This document shows positions 42,500 through 54,033 of a stretch of 64,000 nucleotides of DNA, piece after piece. The stretch is from the NCBI GenBank assembly GCA_964016985.1, contig OZ024824.1, positions 121,168,951 to 121,232,950 on the forward strand, written 5' to 3'. Numbering within the stretch: position 1 is the stretch's first letter; every line of letters begins with the position of its first letter. The notes under the pieces are model-generated. The model had not been told where the DNA came from. It searched no databases and was given only the letters and a program-made list of their open reading frames with translations. The position numbers and the translations under genes were made by a program. The stretch comes from Anodontia alba. Its lineage: Eukaryota; Mollusca; Bivalvia; Lucinida; Lucinidae.

Positions 42500-44545
42500 A
42501 AAAGCGGCGCAACAGCAAAATTAAAAGGAAATATGTCGCAGTTTAAAATAAAAGAAGACCAGCCTATAACAAATTTAGCTAAATCAAATCAAAAATCATT
42601 CTGGAGAAACGTAAAAGCACAGTACAAAATAAAGGTTAATGATCCAGATTTTAACAAAATGGTCTGACAGTCATCAGAATTTTATTGATTATCAGTTTGG
42701 CTTCCAGGAAGGAAACTCCACAATACATTGTATTTTTATATTGCATGCCTTGATATCTAAAACTTTGTCAAATAAGAAAAAAAAAAAACAAAAACAAAAA
42801 AACAACAACAAAAAAACAACAACAACAAACAAACAAAAAACAACAAAAAAACAAAACAAAAACAAACAAACAAACTTTATATTGCCTTTCTTAACTGGGA
42901 AAAATGTTTGATAGGATAGATAAAATATATTCAAGGCAAAAACGTTTAGCAGAACGCATCAGCACCAAATTCATCCAAGCTTTTAAGTCATTGTACTCAG
43001 CTGTCAAATCATTTATACGGTACAAATTGGCTACTTCAAACCTCATTAACTCATATGTAGGAGTAAAACAAGGCGATCCAGTTAGCAGTATTTTATGCCT
43101 TTTTTTCCTTAAATGATATACTGAGCTATAGTAATAGTAATGTGGACGGATCAATGGATTTAGAGGCGTTACAGATATTCTTATTAATGTTCGCAGATGA
43201 CGCGATATTTTTCTCACAAAACCCACAAACACTACAGTCAGTGTTGAATGATATACAATTATGTTGTGAAACATGGGGCTTAAGAATTAATGTAAACAAA
43301 ACTAAGACATTTATTTTTGAAAATGGACGCCAAACAACACATAATTTCTTTATCAATAACCAACCCATAATGGGCCATTGTATCATCTTTTAAGTACATG
43401 TACCTTGGTATTTACTTTCATAGAAATGGAAACTGGTATCGCACACAAAAGAGGATAGCGCAGCATGCATCATATTCTTTGCACAATTTATTTACTATTT
43501 TTAACCAAATAGATTTACCCGTTTCGAAAAAAAGCTGTACTTTTTGACACATTTGTATTCCCAGTGTTAACCTATGCTGTGGAAATACGGAGAGCACATA
43601 ACATAACGGCCTAGACATCGAAGTAATTCATACAAAATCTTGTGGGAAACTTTTAGCTGTAAAACGATCCACCAACCTGGACGCGCTGTATGGCGAACTT
43701 GGACGTATCCCCATGCTAGTACAACGCAAAATAATCACGGTCAATATTAACTTAAGGTTTTCGCATTAAATAATAACTATATTATCTAAAACATTTCGTA
43801 TGCTTAAAAGAGATTTAGAAAATGGATTGCACTATAATAAAACTAATTGGGCATTTAACATAAAAATATATAAGGAGAATGTGGTTTAACTTATCTTTGG
43901 CAAAATCCATCTTATATTTCCATACATTTCTACACAATGAAGCAGCGGATCCTAGACTTTTACCACCAGACCTGGTATTCCTCTATTAACATGTTTAAGC
44001 ACATATTCAAGCAGGAAGAATATCTTTACTTTATTAAGGAAAAAATGCGAGTGGCATTCAGAACAAAATTCAGAACATCAGCACACGAGATAGCAATAGA
44101 ACGCGGACGCTACACTAACATTACGCCGGCCTCGGTGGCTCAGTTGGATGCGCCGTCCGACTGGAGACCAGGAGGTCGTGGGTTCAACCCCCGCTGAGGT
44201 CGGCAACATTGTTTCGTGGAGATTGATCATGAAATATTTTCTACGGTCATTCTCTCCCTTCCGCTGATTCAAGAAGGGCAGTTGTCAGTTTCTGGCGAAA
44301 GAATGTTCACAATACTGGTTAACCGCTTAGAGGACTAAACCTGCCCAGTAACGTGTGGTTAGGAAAACTGACCGCGCTCGACATGACCCCATTGGGTTGA
44401 CTGGGCCGTAAAACCTCAACACAAACAAACAAACACTAACATTACGAGGGAGCACAGACTATGTAGCCACTGCAACTGTAGACAAGTCGAAAGCAAATAT
44501 CACTTTCTGCTTATGCTCAAAATACGCCTATCTCAGATCAAACTA
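42500..44545 (+). mobile_element. Non-LTR retrotransposon with reverse transcriptase, interrupted by a SINE
   Basis: Broken frames encode KSNQKSFWRNVKAQYKIK, DYQFGFQEGNSTIHCIF, VGVKQGDPVS, the catalytic MFADDAIFF (FADD at 43190-43201) and GLRINVNKTKTFIF. After several stops the C-terminal region EIAIERGRYTNI follows. The S1 SINE at 44126-44432 splits that region; beyond it REHRLCSHCN and ESKYHFLL resume, a cysteine/histidine motif typical of such LINE ends. An A/C-rich tract (42775-42875) has expanded between two RT motifs. Inactive. Confidence 0.82.
44126..44432 (+). mobile_element. tRNA-derived SINE, family S1, inserted in a LINE
   Basis: The 307-base copy has an intact head (GCCTCGGTGGCTCAGTTGG, GTGGGTTCAACCCCCGC) and an ACAAACAAAC tail. 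It is flanked by a perfect 14-base target duplication ACACTAACATTACG (44112-44125 and 44433-44446). It is younger than the LINE it splits. Confidence 0.93.
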
Positions 44546-44599
44546 GAGCAAGTCGATGGCGCGCCATCGCATATCCCCGCGCCAGCGCCATCGCACATC

Positions 44600-45220
44600 T
44601 CCGCGCATATCAAAATTCCAAATGCGTTCCTCCAGTCCTCGTCCATAGTGCTATTACCTGTGACAGTTTCAAGGTTTTAGCTCAAAAAAGCCTTGGCGGA
44701 GTTGTGTGACAATAAAAAAGGACCCAAAATCCTACTTTTTGACTTCTGGTAACCCCAGATATGCCCTCGGGGCAACACTTTTGCACCACTGTATTGTACT
44801 CATTACCTTTGATTTGATATACAGCCTGACTATATTTGTACAAAATGGATTTTGGACCCTTTGGGGCCACAACCCCTGGCACTGCCCTTAGGGGTTACAT
44901 CAAAATTCCGAATGTGTTCCTCCAGTCCACATCCATAGGGCTGTCGCCTGTGAAAGTTTCGAGATTCTAGCTTAAATGGTCAAGGAGCAATGGTGTGATA
45001 TTACAGACGGACGTACGGACGGACGTTCCCACATTCAGGCATTTATTTGGTATTTTCTTTGTTAAAAAATACCCAACAGTACGTTAAAAGTGCCCACTAG
45101 TAGTCTACGGAATAAAGGGAATAGTGTATAAAGTACCCAATATATGCCCAATCGTGTGCCCGGATGGACGGACGGACGGATGGACGGGTTTTATCGCAAT
45201 ATCCCCGCTTTTTCTTCGAA
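44600..45220. repeat. Duplicated CAAAATTCC-CCTCCAGTCC segment with GGAC repeats
   Basis: TGCGTTCCTCCAGTCCTCG (about 44621) and TGTGTTCCTCCAGTCCACA (about 44911) head two diverged units of about 290 bases. The end has CGGACGGACGGATGGACGG and the hairpin CGCTTTTTCTTCGAAAAGCG (45208-45227). Confidence 0.55.
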
Positions 45221-45429
45221 AAGCGCGAGGATAAATAAAACGTTATTACTTTACGTGACCAACAATACAAAAATTCACAAATTTAATGTCAGGAAATTCT
45301 AAAACCACTGTAAGAAACATAGCAAAATTTATATATTTTGCTAATTTAAGACGAAGTAATCCATAAAGTTTTATCAAAATATAGAATATAAAAAGCTACT
45401 GCTGTATGAGCAATGAACGGAGAACGCAC

Positions 45430-46540
45430 TGACAAGCCTTCACAGCTGTGAAGACTGGCCTGGACAGTTTCACTTTAATATGAAATTAAATATGAAATTA
45501 TTTATACCTGTATTAAAGCTATGTTTAAGAGATCATTACACATCAGAATGGAACGAAAAACTTTCAATGTCAAGTTCTTTTCAATTTTACAGAGCGATAA
45601 AACCCGTTATAAGTATCTCATCATATTTAGAAAAGATCGTAAATGTTCAATGCAGAAAGGTAATTTCAAAATTAAGATAATCGTCACATAATTTACATAT
45701 AGAAACCGGTCGACATAGACAAACAGAAAGAAATGGTAGAAAATGTTTATTTTGTAATATTAACAATATAGAAGACGAATATCATTTTATTCTTATATGT
45801 CCGCAATATAATGATATAAGAAAGAAAAATATATAAAAAATATTATTCCACATGGCCAAGTATGTATAAATTAGTGCTTTATTTCGAAACGATAATATAA
45901 CAAGTTTGGAGAATTTGGCTTGGTACATTATGCAAGCATTGATATGTAGAAATTCTTTAGTTAACAATAATGTTGCATAATTGTATGATATTATGTATAC
46001 CATAAATATCTTATTTTGGTATCAGTTCGTGACTCCGACGCTCCGGCCTTGTGTTTCGTTTTGACATGTAAGGCGGAGAGATACAGAGATGAATAGGTGA
46101 TGTAAATGAGTTGACTAGAGCCAATGAACGACCTTGCTTTTAAGAGTAAGACCATGAATTGGACTAGCCGTAAATATTGGTTCTCTGTTAGGGCCCTCTG
46201 TAAGATTCAGAAATAATCGAGAAATGCGAAATTCTCGTAGTATTGAGATGTTTTTTCCCATTTGGAAAGGACACGGTGTTGACGCGACTTCGAATAGGAA
46301 TCGTACTTCGTCACCGTAATACCGTGTGCTTGCTGAATGGAGTTGCTGAAGTTTCTTTTGGTTATAGTAAATATCCTGTATTTATGGTCAGAATAAAGAT
46401 TTATTATGATCAATTGTTAATCCATTCAACGACTCACTTTCGTGTCATTCTTCACTTGTATATGTATATATATATTATTATCACAATGAGCTGTTTATGC
46501 TTAAGTGAATAAACTTTTAAACTTGAACTTTAACATTACA
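45430..46540 (+). mobile_element. Non-LTR retrotransposon 3' end
   Basis: The frame reads LKLCLRDHYTSEWNEKLS, IKPVISISSYLEKI and RKVISKLR, and after a stop RKCLFCNINNIEDEYHFILI. This is a C-terminal Cys/His motif homologous to the end of the LINE at 42500-44545. Stops and a frameshift follow, then GLAWYIMQ-like text and a long 3' UTR. It ends with AATAAACTTTTAAACTTGAAC. This is a 5'-truncated second member of that clade. Confidence 0.7.
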
Positions 46541-46571
46541 TATCAATGGAGGCTGCACTGGTTAATCTGGA

Positions 46572-46800
46572 CCCGAGGTTATAAAACTTTTTTTCATGCT
46601 CAACTCAGCTGAGCATGAAATTTTCTCTGCTAATAAATCTCAAATTACTTATAATTGCAAATTCTTTCTTGCTAATTATAGCTGAGCATGAAAATTTCTC
46701 TGCTAATAAATATGAAAATGCCAACTATTGTTGGCATTTTCATATTTATTAGCAGAGAAAATTTCATGCTCAGCTGAGTTGAGCATGAAAATATTAAAGA
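46572..46800. mobile_element. Foldback family F, copy 2
   Basis: CCCGAGGTTATAAAACTTTT with CATGCTCAACTCAGCTGAGC, and complement arms ending GAGCATGAAAATATTAAAG. The central hairpin AAAATGCCAACTATTGTTGG extends for about 30 paired bases (ATTTTCATATTTATTAGCAG). Confidence 0.72.
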
Positions 46801-47238
46801 CTAAAATCTAACTTTACCATCAATATACAGTATGATCATCATTCATATGAATAACATGTTGGGTTAAGTTGAATGCTCGGACTGAACTTTGCCACGGTTC
46901 TGGGTAATCTGGTCCTTCTCTTACAGCGTACTCGAGCAAGAGTGGTTTCCCTTGAAATGGAAGATACGTCCGCAGTAGTGCCTGCCCCTGATGCGAAGAC
47001 ACTATCACATGAGAGCGCCCAGATCATGGTGTGCAATTGCACAACCTGATTTGAACGATCCCATATTAGATTAATATTAAAAATAGGCCTAGGCCTTTAA
47101 AATGATTGACAAATGAAAATGGTTCACATCAAGATGCAAGCTCCATTGAAAAATAAAAAAAAAAAAATCCATGTATTTTCCCATTGATGCTTATTTTGCT
47201 CGAGACACGTTATGTATGCTTAATGCAATAAAGTTATT

Positions 47239-47515
47239 CATCACGAAAACATGCCTTTATAATTTTGACCCCTTTAAACCCCACTTTTATATAGTAAAAC
47301 TGGGGTTCACAGAGGCATACATTATTTTCTTATTTTGCTATTAAGTATAAATTGTGGGTACTCGTTAGAACCCCACCTCATCGAGGCAGTTCTAACGAGT
47401 GCCCACAATCTACGTTCTGGGCAGAAATATGAAAAATATCAGAATTTTTACTGAAAATTTTCCTTTTTTTGGTTCTAAAATTTTCAATATATCTGAATAG
47501 GCGTGTTTTCGTAAT
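47239..47515. mobile_element. MITE family C, copy 11
   Basis: It begins CATCACGAAAACATGCC and ends GGCGTGTTTTCGTAAT. The mariner starts 10 bases after it. Confidence 0.82.
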
Positions 47516-47525
47516 TTGTATTGTA

Positions 47526-48865
47526 CGAGGGATGTTCGAAATGAATTGCTTATTGTCCTCTAGCTCGATATCCACGTTGGGCACGATACAAACCAATACA
47601 TACCTGTGTAGGGTTATTCAATATCTACACAATGGTGTATAAATGTACATGTTAGACTAAGTGTAAGACATAAAATTTGCCATTTGAATACACGCGGTCA
47701 TTGACCACTGCAGTAAAAATGGTTGGTAGAAGCATCGACAAAAAAGATGAAATACGGGCTTACATCAAAGCTCGCTCAAAACTTGGTTGTTCTTTGAAAA
47801 AGCTGATGACTGAAATTTCTACTGCTTTTGGACCTTCTTGTGTGGCTTATGACACATTTCGGCGGTGGAAAAAGAAATTTGAGTCTGGTGTAGAGTCCAT
47901 CAAAAATGCACCGAAATCAGGTAGGCCAAAATCTGCATCTCGTAAAGAAATCGTTTCCAAAATAAAGGAAATCATTGAAGGAGATGCCAGATTTAGAGTT
48001 CGTGATATTGCACGAAAGGTAGGCATATCACTTTCAACGGTTCACCTTATTTTGAAGAAGCATTTGAAAGTCAGAAAGATTTCTGCTAGATGGGTGCCAT
48101 ATCTGTTGACTGACAAGCAAAAGAGGCAACGGGTTAAAGTGGCCAAAAAGCTGCTTCAAATGTTTCCAAAATATGACAAAAAGCAGTTTGCCAATGTCGT
48201 CACAGGTGATGAAACCTGGGTCTATTATTTTGAGCCCGTCAGAAAGGTTAGCAATAAGATCTGGGCCACTAAACACAGCAAACGCCCAATAATTGCCAAA
48301 CGTTCTTTGAGTACAAAGAAGGTTTAGTATGCAATCTTCTTCTCTGGTCAAGGAGTCGCAATAAAAGTGCCAGTGAAAAAGGGCAAAAGCATCACCGGAA
48401 AGTGCTACAAAGACGTAGTACTGAAGAAACTGAAAAAGTATTATCAGAAACGACGCCCTGCCACTGGTTTTAAACATGTCCGTCTTCTACATGACAATGC
48501 CCTAGCTCATACCTCCGCAATAGTTACGGCGTTTTAGAAGAAAGAAAAAGTAACTGTTTTGCCTCACCCCCCGTTTTCCCCAGACCTTGCCCCATGTGAT
48601 TTCTTTTTGTTTCCGAAATTGAAAGCATTCCTTGCTGGGCGGAAATACCAGTCCCGACAGGCACTTGGATCTGCCATTCATCAGTACCTTATTACTGTGC
48701 CCAAATCAGCGTACCGTGACGCCTTCAAGAAGTGGATACATCGGCTGAAACTTTGCATTTTTAGCCACGGGGAGTACTTCGAGGGCATGAAATGAGTACT
48801 TTTGGGCTAACTTGAAATTTGAAGTCTCCAGATAGAAATAAGCAATTCATTTCAAACATCCCTCG
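47526..48865 (+). mobile_element. Mariner (Tc1/mariner superfamily) transposon
   Basis: This 1,340-base element has 29-base terminal inverted repeats starting CGAGGGATGTTYGAAATGAA, with a single mismatch (47526-47554 against 48837-48865). It is flanked by TA duplications (47524-47525 and 48866-48867). It carries one transposase frame in the + direction with two in-frame stops. The length, TIR and TA are canonical. The ends look able to be mobilised in trans, so the copy is probably recent. Confidence 0.95.
47719..48795 (+). pseudogene. Mariner transposase with two in-frame stops
   Basis: The enzyme would bind the inverted repeats and cut and paste the element at TA. From the ATG the frame is 358 codons, near the usual 340-350 residues. 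Two helix-turn-helix regions lie around residues 35-55 (CVAYDTFRRWKKKFESG) and 95-125 (VRDIARKVGISLSTVHLIL), followed by the linker motif RWVPYLLTDKQK. The catalytic triad is complete: VTGDETWVYYF, HDNALAH, and SPDLAPCDFFLFP with 34 residues between the second and third D (DD34D). TAG stops at 48325-48327 (after LSTKKV) and 48535-48537 (after VTAF) break it. There is no frameshift. Which host codons were lost is an inference, so I offer no repaired sequence. Confidence 0.93.
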
Positions 48866-49357
48866 TATTGTATATAATATCGAATTTAGTGGAGGAATCT
48901 CTTAGAAGACTAAAGTCTAACAGTTAATACTTGATGAGACACAACTCACAGTGTGAAATTGCTTAAAAGGCATTAAATTTAATATTAACCTATACCAGTC
49001 TGTGAGGAAATTCAGTAGACAAAAAATTGATAATATTTTTTCTTATCATAGTTTTCCCCAGAAAATAGGCTTTGACATTTCATGCAGGAGACAATTTGTA
49101 TAAAATATCAAAGCCATTAAAAAAATCTTCTCTCGGACCAGTGGACTGATTTTCAAGAATCTTGGTATGTAGCATCTAGGACTCCAGCCCATCATAATTT
49201 GTTCAAATGGTAACCCTAGATTTACCCTGACTTATTTCCAGACAAGGTCAAATTTTGTAACTTAGCCTTTTCTATAGGAAAAAGTGAAATAGTTAATTTT
49301 TCAGAAACTATTGCAGCCAGTGACCTGAAAGTTGGTAGATGCAGACAACTAATTGAG

Positions 49358-49725
49358 ATTCTTCACATGTGTGAGGAATTGGTACCAATTCTTCACATGT
49401 AAGAGGAATTGGTACCAATTCTTCACATGTAAGAGGAATGGAACCAATTCTTCACATATAAGAGGAGTTGGTACCAATTCTTCACGCATGTAAGAGTAAT
49501 TGGTACCAATTCTTCACCCCCCAAAAACACAGGTCCCATGTGTGACGAATACTTACCAATTCTTTACACGTCAGAAATTATCAACGAATTCTTCACATGT
49601 GTGAGGAATTGGTACCAATTCTTCACATTTGTGAGGAATTGGTACCAATTCTTCACACCCGAGAAAAAGTCGCACCAGTTCTTCACAAGTGTGACGAATA
49701 CTTACCAGTTCTTCACACGTTAGAA
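49358..49725. repeat. Minisatellite of about 30-base units with GGTACC palindrome
   Basis: About twelve units follow the form AATTCTTCACATGTGTGAGG then AATTGGTACC. Each unit has two small inverted repeats, CACATGTG and GGAATTGGTACCAATTC in part. Units drift towards the right (CACACCCGAG, GACGAATACTTACC), and an isolated unit recurs near 49818. Confidence 0.9.
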
Positions 49726-50412
49726 ATTATCAACATGAGAAATTTAAGCACAAATTTTAGACCCCAAAAATCGAAATCGACCATACGTGAATTTCACATT
49801 TGGCAAATGTGACGTATTGGTACCAATTCTTCTTATGGATGTGAAATTTACGAAATGAGAAATTTACGGTTCAACAAAGCCGTGATATTGGATAGAACAG
49901 TCATAATATTGACTTGGCATTTAAGCTAGGACTGGTGGCACGGGTCTCAGTATAATTTAAACGTGAATATGTCAAGGATGTTGTGCTGCAGTGGAGCGGC
50001 ACTATATATAGGTATCAGTTCTTACCGTCGCATTCGGGCATCGTCATGATATGGCTGAAATATGGTTGATAGGGACGTACATGTAAAACCTAAACACAAA
50101 CAAATAATTTTCAATTAAAGAATATTATGCATGTATTTGCCATTTATTACTCCTTTCACCTTGAATTTTCTGAATCGGACTCTTCCTCTCTTGAATTTGG
50201 ACACAATCACTGATGCAAACACGGATGTCAAGTACCTCTAATAAGCTCTTGCGGATGTCAAAAACACAGTGGCAAACAATGTAGATCGTTACGATCCGCT
50301 TCATTAGGATCTACACGGTTTGCATAGGTATCTGGTTTGGTCTGAACAGCTGTAAGGCTTACAGTGCATTTATATTACCTGGTCCGTTGTGATCGTTGAG
50401 CCCATTCCAGGA

Positions 50413-51767
50413 TTTTTAGCTCACCTGAGCACGAAGTGCTGAAGGTGAGCTCTTGTGATCAGTCAGTGTCCGTCGTCCGTCGTTCGTCGTACGGCGTCAA
50501 CAATTGCTTTAAAAGCCTACTCCTCTTACACCCCTGGGCAAATTGACTCGAAACTTGGTAGGAGGCATCGGGGCGACTAAAATAGCTAAAATAGATCCAA
50601 TCGGGAATCCAAGATGGCCGCCATTCCTGAAAACCTATTTTTCGCTTCTTCTCCTGGACCAAAAGGCCAATATACTCGAAACTTGGTAGGAAGCATCGAA
50701 GTGACTTGGAGATAAAAAATAGCTAAAATTGTTCCGATCGGAAATCCAACATGGCCGCCGTGGCGGCCATTTTGAAAACTTTTTTTCGCTTCCTCTCCTG
50801 AACCGAAAGGCCAATTGACTCGGAACTTGGTAGGAAGCATCAGGGTGACTGGCGAAAATAGCGAAAATCATTCCGATCGGAAATCCAAGATGGCCGCCAT
50901 GGCGGCCGTCTTGAAAATCTATTTTTCGCTTCTTCTCCTGAACTGAATGGCCAGTTGACTTGAAAATTGGTAGGAAGCATCGGGGTGACGTAGATAAAAA
51001 TAGCTAAAATCATTGCGATCGGAAATCCAAGCTGGCCACCATGGCCGCCATCTTGAAAATCTATTTTTTGCTTGTTCATCTGAACCGAAAGGCCAGTTGG
51101 CTTGAAATTTTTGTTAGGAAGCATCGGGGTTACTTGTAGACCAAAAATAGCTAAAATTGTTCCGATCGGAAATCCAAGATGGCCGCCATCATTAAAAACT
51201 ATTTTTGATTTCTTCTCCTGAACTGAAAAGCCAACTGACTCGAGACTTGGTAGGAAGCATCGGGGTGACTTGTAGATAAAAAAAACAACAACAAAAAAAA
51301 AAAAAAAGCAGATCAAAAATATCTAAATTTGTTTCCATTGAAAATCCAAGATGGTCGCCATGGTCGCCATCTTTTAAATCTATTTTTGGCTTCTTCTCCT
51401 GAACTGAAAGGCCATTTGACTTGAAACTTAGTAGGAAGCATCGGGGTGACTTGTAGATAAAAAAATTTAAGCTAAAATCGTTCCGATCGGAAAGCCAAGA
51501 TGGCTGCCATGGCTACCATCTTGAAAATCTTTTTTTCGCGTCCTCTCCTGAACCAAAACGCCAGTTGACTTGTATCTTGGTAGGAAATATCAGGGTGACT
51601 TGTAGCTCAAAAATAGCTAAAATCGTTCCGATCGGAATTCCAAGATGGCCGTCATGGCTGCTGTCTTGAAAATCTATTTTTTGCTTCTTCTCCTGAACCG
51701 AAAGGCCAATTGTCTTGAAACATAGTAGGAAACATCGGGGTGGCTTGTAGATCAAAAATAGCTAACA
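50413..51767 (+). mobile_element. AGCTCACC element, copy 5 (eight AAGATGGCCGCC units)
   Basis: The left end is TTTTTAGCTCACCTGAGC with the hairpin GCACGAAGTGCTGAAGG and GTCCGTCGTCCGTCG. The anchor AAGATGGCCGCC (with variants) recurs at about 50611, 50748, 50887, 51029, 51176, 51348, 51497 and 51641, so the period is 137-149 bases (one unit has an A-rich insertion). The usual right end is missing. The repeat stops 33 bases before the hexokinase exon at 51801. Confidence 0.8.
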
Positions 51768-51800
51768 TCCATTTATACACACATTTTATATATTTCGCAG

Positions 51801-51969
51801 GTGATAGAAGCACTTTCACCATTTTTGTATGATGACGACAAGATACAGAAAACGATGAACACATTTGAAGAACAGATCAAGTTGGCTAACAGTCCCGACG
51901 AAAAGTTACGTAAACAGACAGATCTTTACTGGGAAAACACATATATACGACGGCTTTTAGACGGCACTG
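51801..51969 (+). CDS. Hexokinase family, N-terminal exon
   Basis: Hexokinases phosphorylate glucose or other hexoses with ATP in the cytosol. This exon follows TTTCGCAG and ends at G|GTAAGA. It encodes VIEALSPFLYDDDKIQKTMN, a charged helix KLANSPDEKLRKQTDLYWEN, then TYIRRLLDGT. It corresponds to the helix before the ATP-binding fold, aligning TYIRRLLDGTENG with the family's TFVRS.PDGTEKG. The usual K(M)LPT is replaced by LYWENT, so the protein is a diverged member. The codon split after the first base joins exactly to the next exon (G|AG gives E). Confidence 0.85.
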
Positions 51970-52215
51970 GTAAGACAATTGATAATAATTAACCATTGTG
52001 CTAAACCCGGATATACCGTGCCTTGGATGCATGTATATTTGAAATCAGACAGTTTGGAATAGGAACAGTTTGCTACAGTATTGGAAGTTGAATGCACCGA
52101 TAAGGAAATCTTATTTTCATTTTCATGACAACATGCAAACGTATCAAAATACATCGCGTATCAAGATCGTTCGTTTTGGATACACTTTTCTCGTCAGTGG
52201 TCTTTCCCTTAAACC

Positions 52216-52496
52216 CATCACGAAAACATACCTGTATAATTTTGACCCCCGTAAACCCCACTTTTATATAGTAAAACTGGGGTTTACAGGAGTATACATT
52301 ATTTTTCTTATTTCTGCTCAAAAACATAGATTGTGGGTACTCGTTAGAACCGCCTCGCCGAGGCGGCTATAACGAGTACCCACAATCTATGTTTTGAGCA
52401 GGAATATAAAAAATATCAGAATTATTTATCTGAAAATTTTCCTTTGTTTAGGTTGTAAAATTTTAAATATATTTGAATAGGCGTGTTTCCGTAATG
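52216..52496. mobile_element. MITE family C, copy 12
   Basis: It begins CATCACGAAAACATACC and ends GGCGTGTTTCCGTAATG, with core GTACTCGTTAGAACCGCC and complement. It lies in the hexokinase intron between 51970 and 55994. A trace of type III arm (52000-52025, CCGGATATACCGTGCC) precedes it. Confidence 0.82.
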
Positions 52497-52636
52497 CATA
52501 CTCGCGCGATACCTCGAAAGACCAAACAGATTACACGTATAGCACTTTTGGGCCCTGTTTTTCAAATCCATGTAAATGCCCTGCTTCTTTAAGTTAAAGG
52601 CTCCATATTCCTCAAGAATACACATTTTTTTTTTAT

Positions 52637-52916
52637 CCAAGGTTTAATAAATTGATATATAGTATTAATACAATCATAAAATGTCGCCTCTGACAGCCTG
52701 TAAATTTTCAGTTAGCCTCTAGTTCTTGAACTGGATCAAAAATGAAATGATTTCTTATCGTATCTGTGAATTAATGTTGGCAACATTAATTCACAGATAC
52801 GATACAAAATCATTTCATGTCAAGAACGAGAGACTAACTGAAATTTTACAGGCTGTCAGGTTCCACATTGTATGATTGTATTAATACCATATATCAATTT
52901 ATTAAACCTTTCTTGG
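52637..52916. mobile_element. 280-base foldback element
   Basis: CCAAGGTTTAATAAATTGAT and ATCAATTTATTAAACCTTTC are the outer arms. AGCCTGTAAATTTTCAGTTA and its complement lie further in. The centre TTATCGTATCTGTGAATTAA pairs with its complement around GTTGGCAAC. It is a single copy in this window. Confidence 0.78.
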
Positions 52917-53145
52917 AAAATAAAATGTCAGTTTTTGGAGGAATATGGAGCCTTTATGTCAAGGAAGAGCCACATTCACAGAGCTTACTAATGGCACCAA
53001 ATAATAAAGCGAGTGCCCAAGAAAGGCCAAAGTCACGAAGCCCAGCCTTTCTGTTAAAGAAAAAGGACACAACGGCATAGTTTCAATAACCGACAAACAT
53101 ACAAAGAAGAACCTTAACTCAGGAATCCCCTAGGATGATCAGCAG

Positions 53146-53179
<34 letters not shown>

Positions 53180-53884
53180 AAAAGGGAGAGCTGAAAAAGT
53201 TGCTCTTAATTGTATGTTTCTCCACAAAAAACTGGAAAACTCATTAAAATTCCGGAAATTAAATACAAAATTTATCAATAAGAAAAATATCGTTATTAAT
53301 TTAAATCAATCAACCGCATCAGGTTTTTACCGTTTTCTAGTTTTTGAGGCTAATTCGTTCTTTTAGTAGTAAAGATAGTGTAGGTTATTGAACATACCCC
53401 TGTTCTGTAATACCGGACAAAGACGGAATAACATGGAATGTCAATACAGAACATGAGGAACCGCAACGGAAATATCGCCAGCAGAACTGTTGAGGGGCTT
53501 AAACCTGGTTCTGGAGACGCTTTACCCGTAACGGTATCTCCAGAAGCAGATCCAAATATAAGCACAAAATACAAAACTACGGTATTGAAAGCATAGACAG
53601 AATAAAATCAGAACAGGCAGCGCCGTAGACAGTGATCATATATACTGTCTTCGATACATGAAATCAGTGGCATAAGACCACAAAAAGACAGCAAAATATG
53701 CACTTTTACCTTGGAATGCACAGCAAAATAAATTGTTTTATAGGCGCCAGACCTCGCCCTTAATCCTAAAACAGATCAAGGTACAATTTAGTTCTCTGAC
53801 TCATCAGGGAATCACACACAGAAAACGTAAAAAATACAAATTTTAACATGATGAAATAAAGGGGTCTGCGGCCCGACCCCACCG

Positions 53885-54033
53885 TTAACCCATTTATGCC
53901 TAGAATTCCATAAAAAGGACATTTGCAAACAGTGTAGACCCAGATCAGACGCCACAGAAAGCACTGTTTGCATTAAATGCAGTGACTTCTATAAAACATG
54001 GTAATATTAAAAACTAACCAGTCACCCCATCTA
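53885..54033. mobile_element. Core-B element, arm type IV
   Basis: TTAACCCATTTATGCCTAG starts it. GCAAACAGTGTAGACCCAGA and AGCACTGTTTGC mark a core with a deleted right stem. ATAAAACATGGTAATATTAA follows as the right arm. The stretch 53090-53880 before it shows only a poly-A run (53146-53177) and no recognisable gene. Confidence 0.65.

Larger units (their letters stand above)
37517..51800. other. Hexokinase intron 1 (14.3 kb, if exon 1 is right)
   Basis: The intron holds two LINE fragments, a mariner, S1 and foldback elements, two long AGCTCACC elements and several low-complexity tracts. Poly-G at 37847-37865 and A-rich DNA with TAATAATAAAGG near 39190-39240 are also present. The stretches 37517-38950, 46800-47238 and 48880-49350 show no feature I can name beyond short box-B-like and repeat H scraps. 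Confidence 0.5.

Noticed and set aside
48034..48477. 147-codon reverse-strand ORF
   Set aside because: It lies antisense to the mariner transposase and shows no motif.
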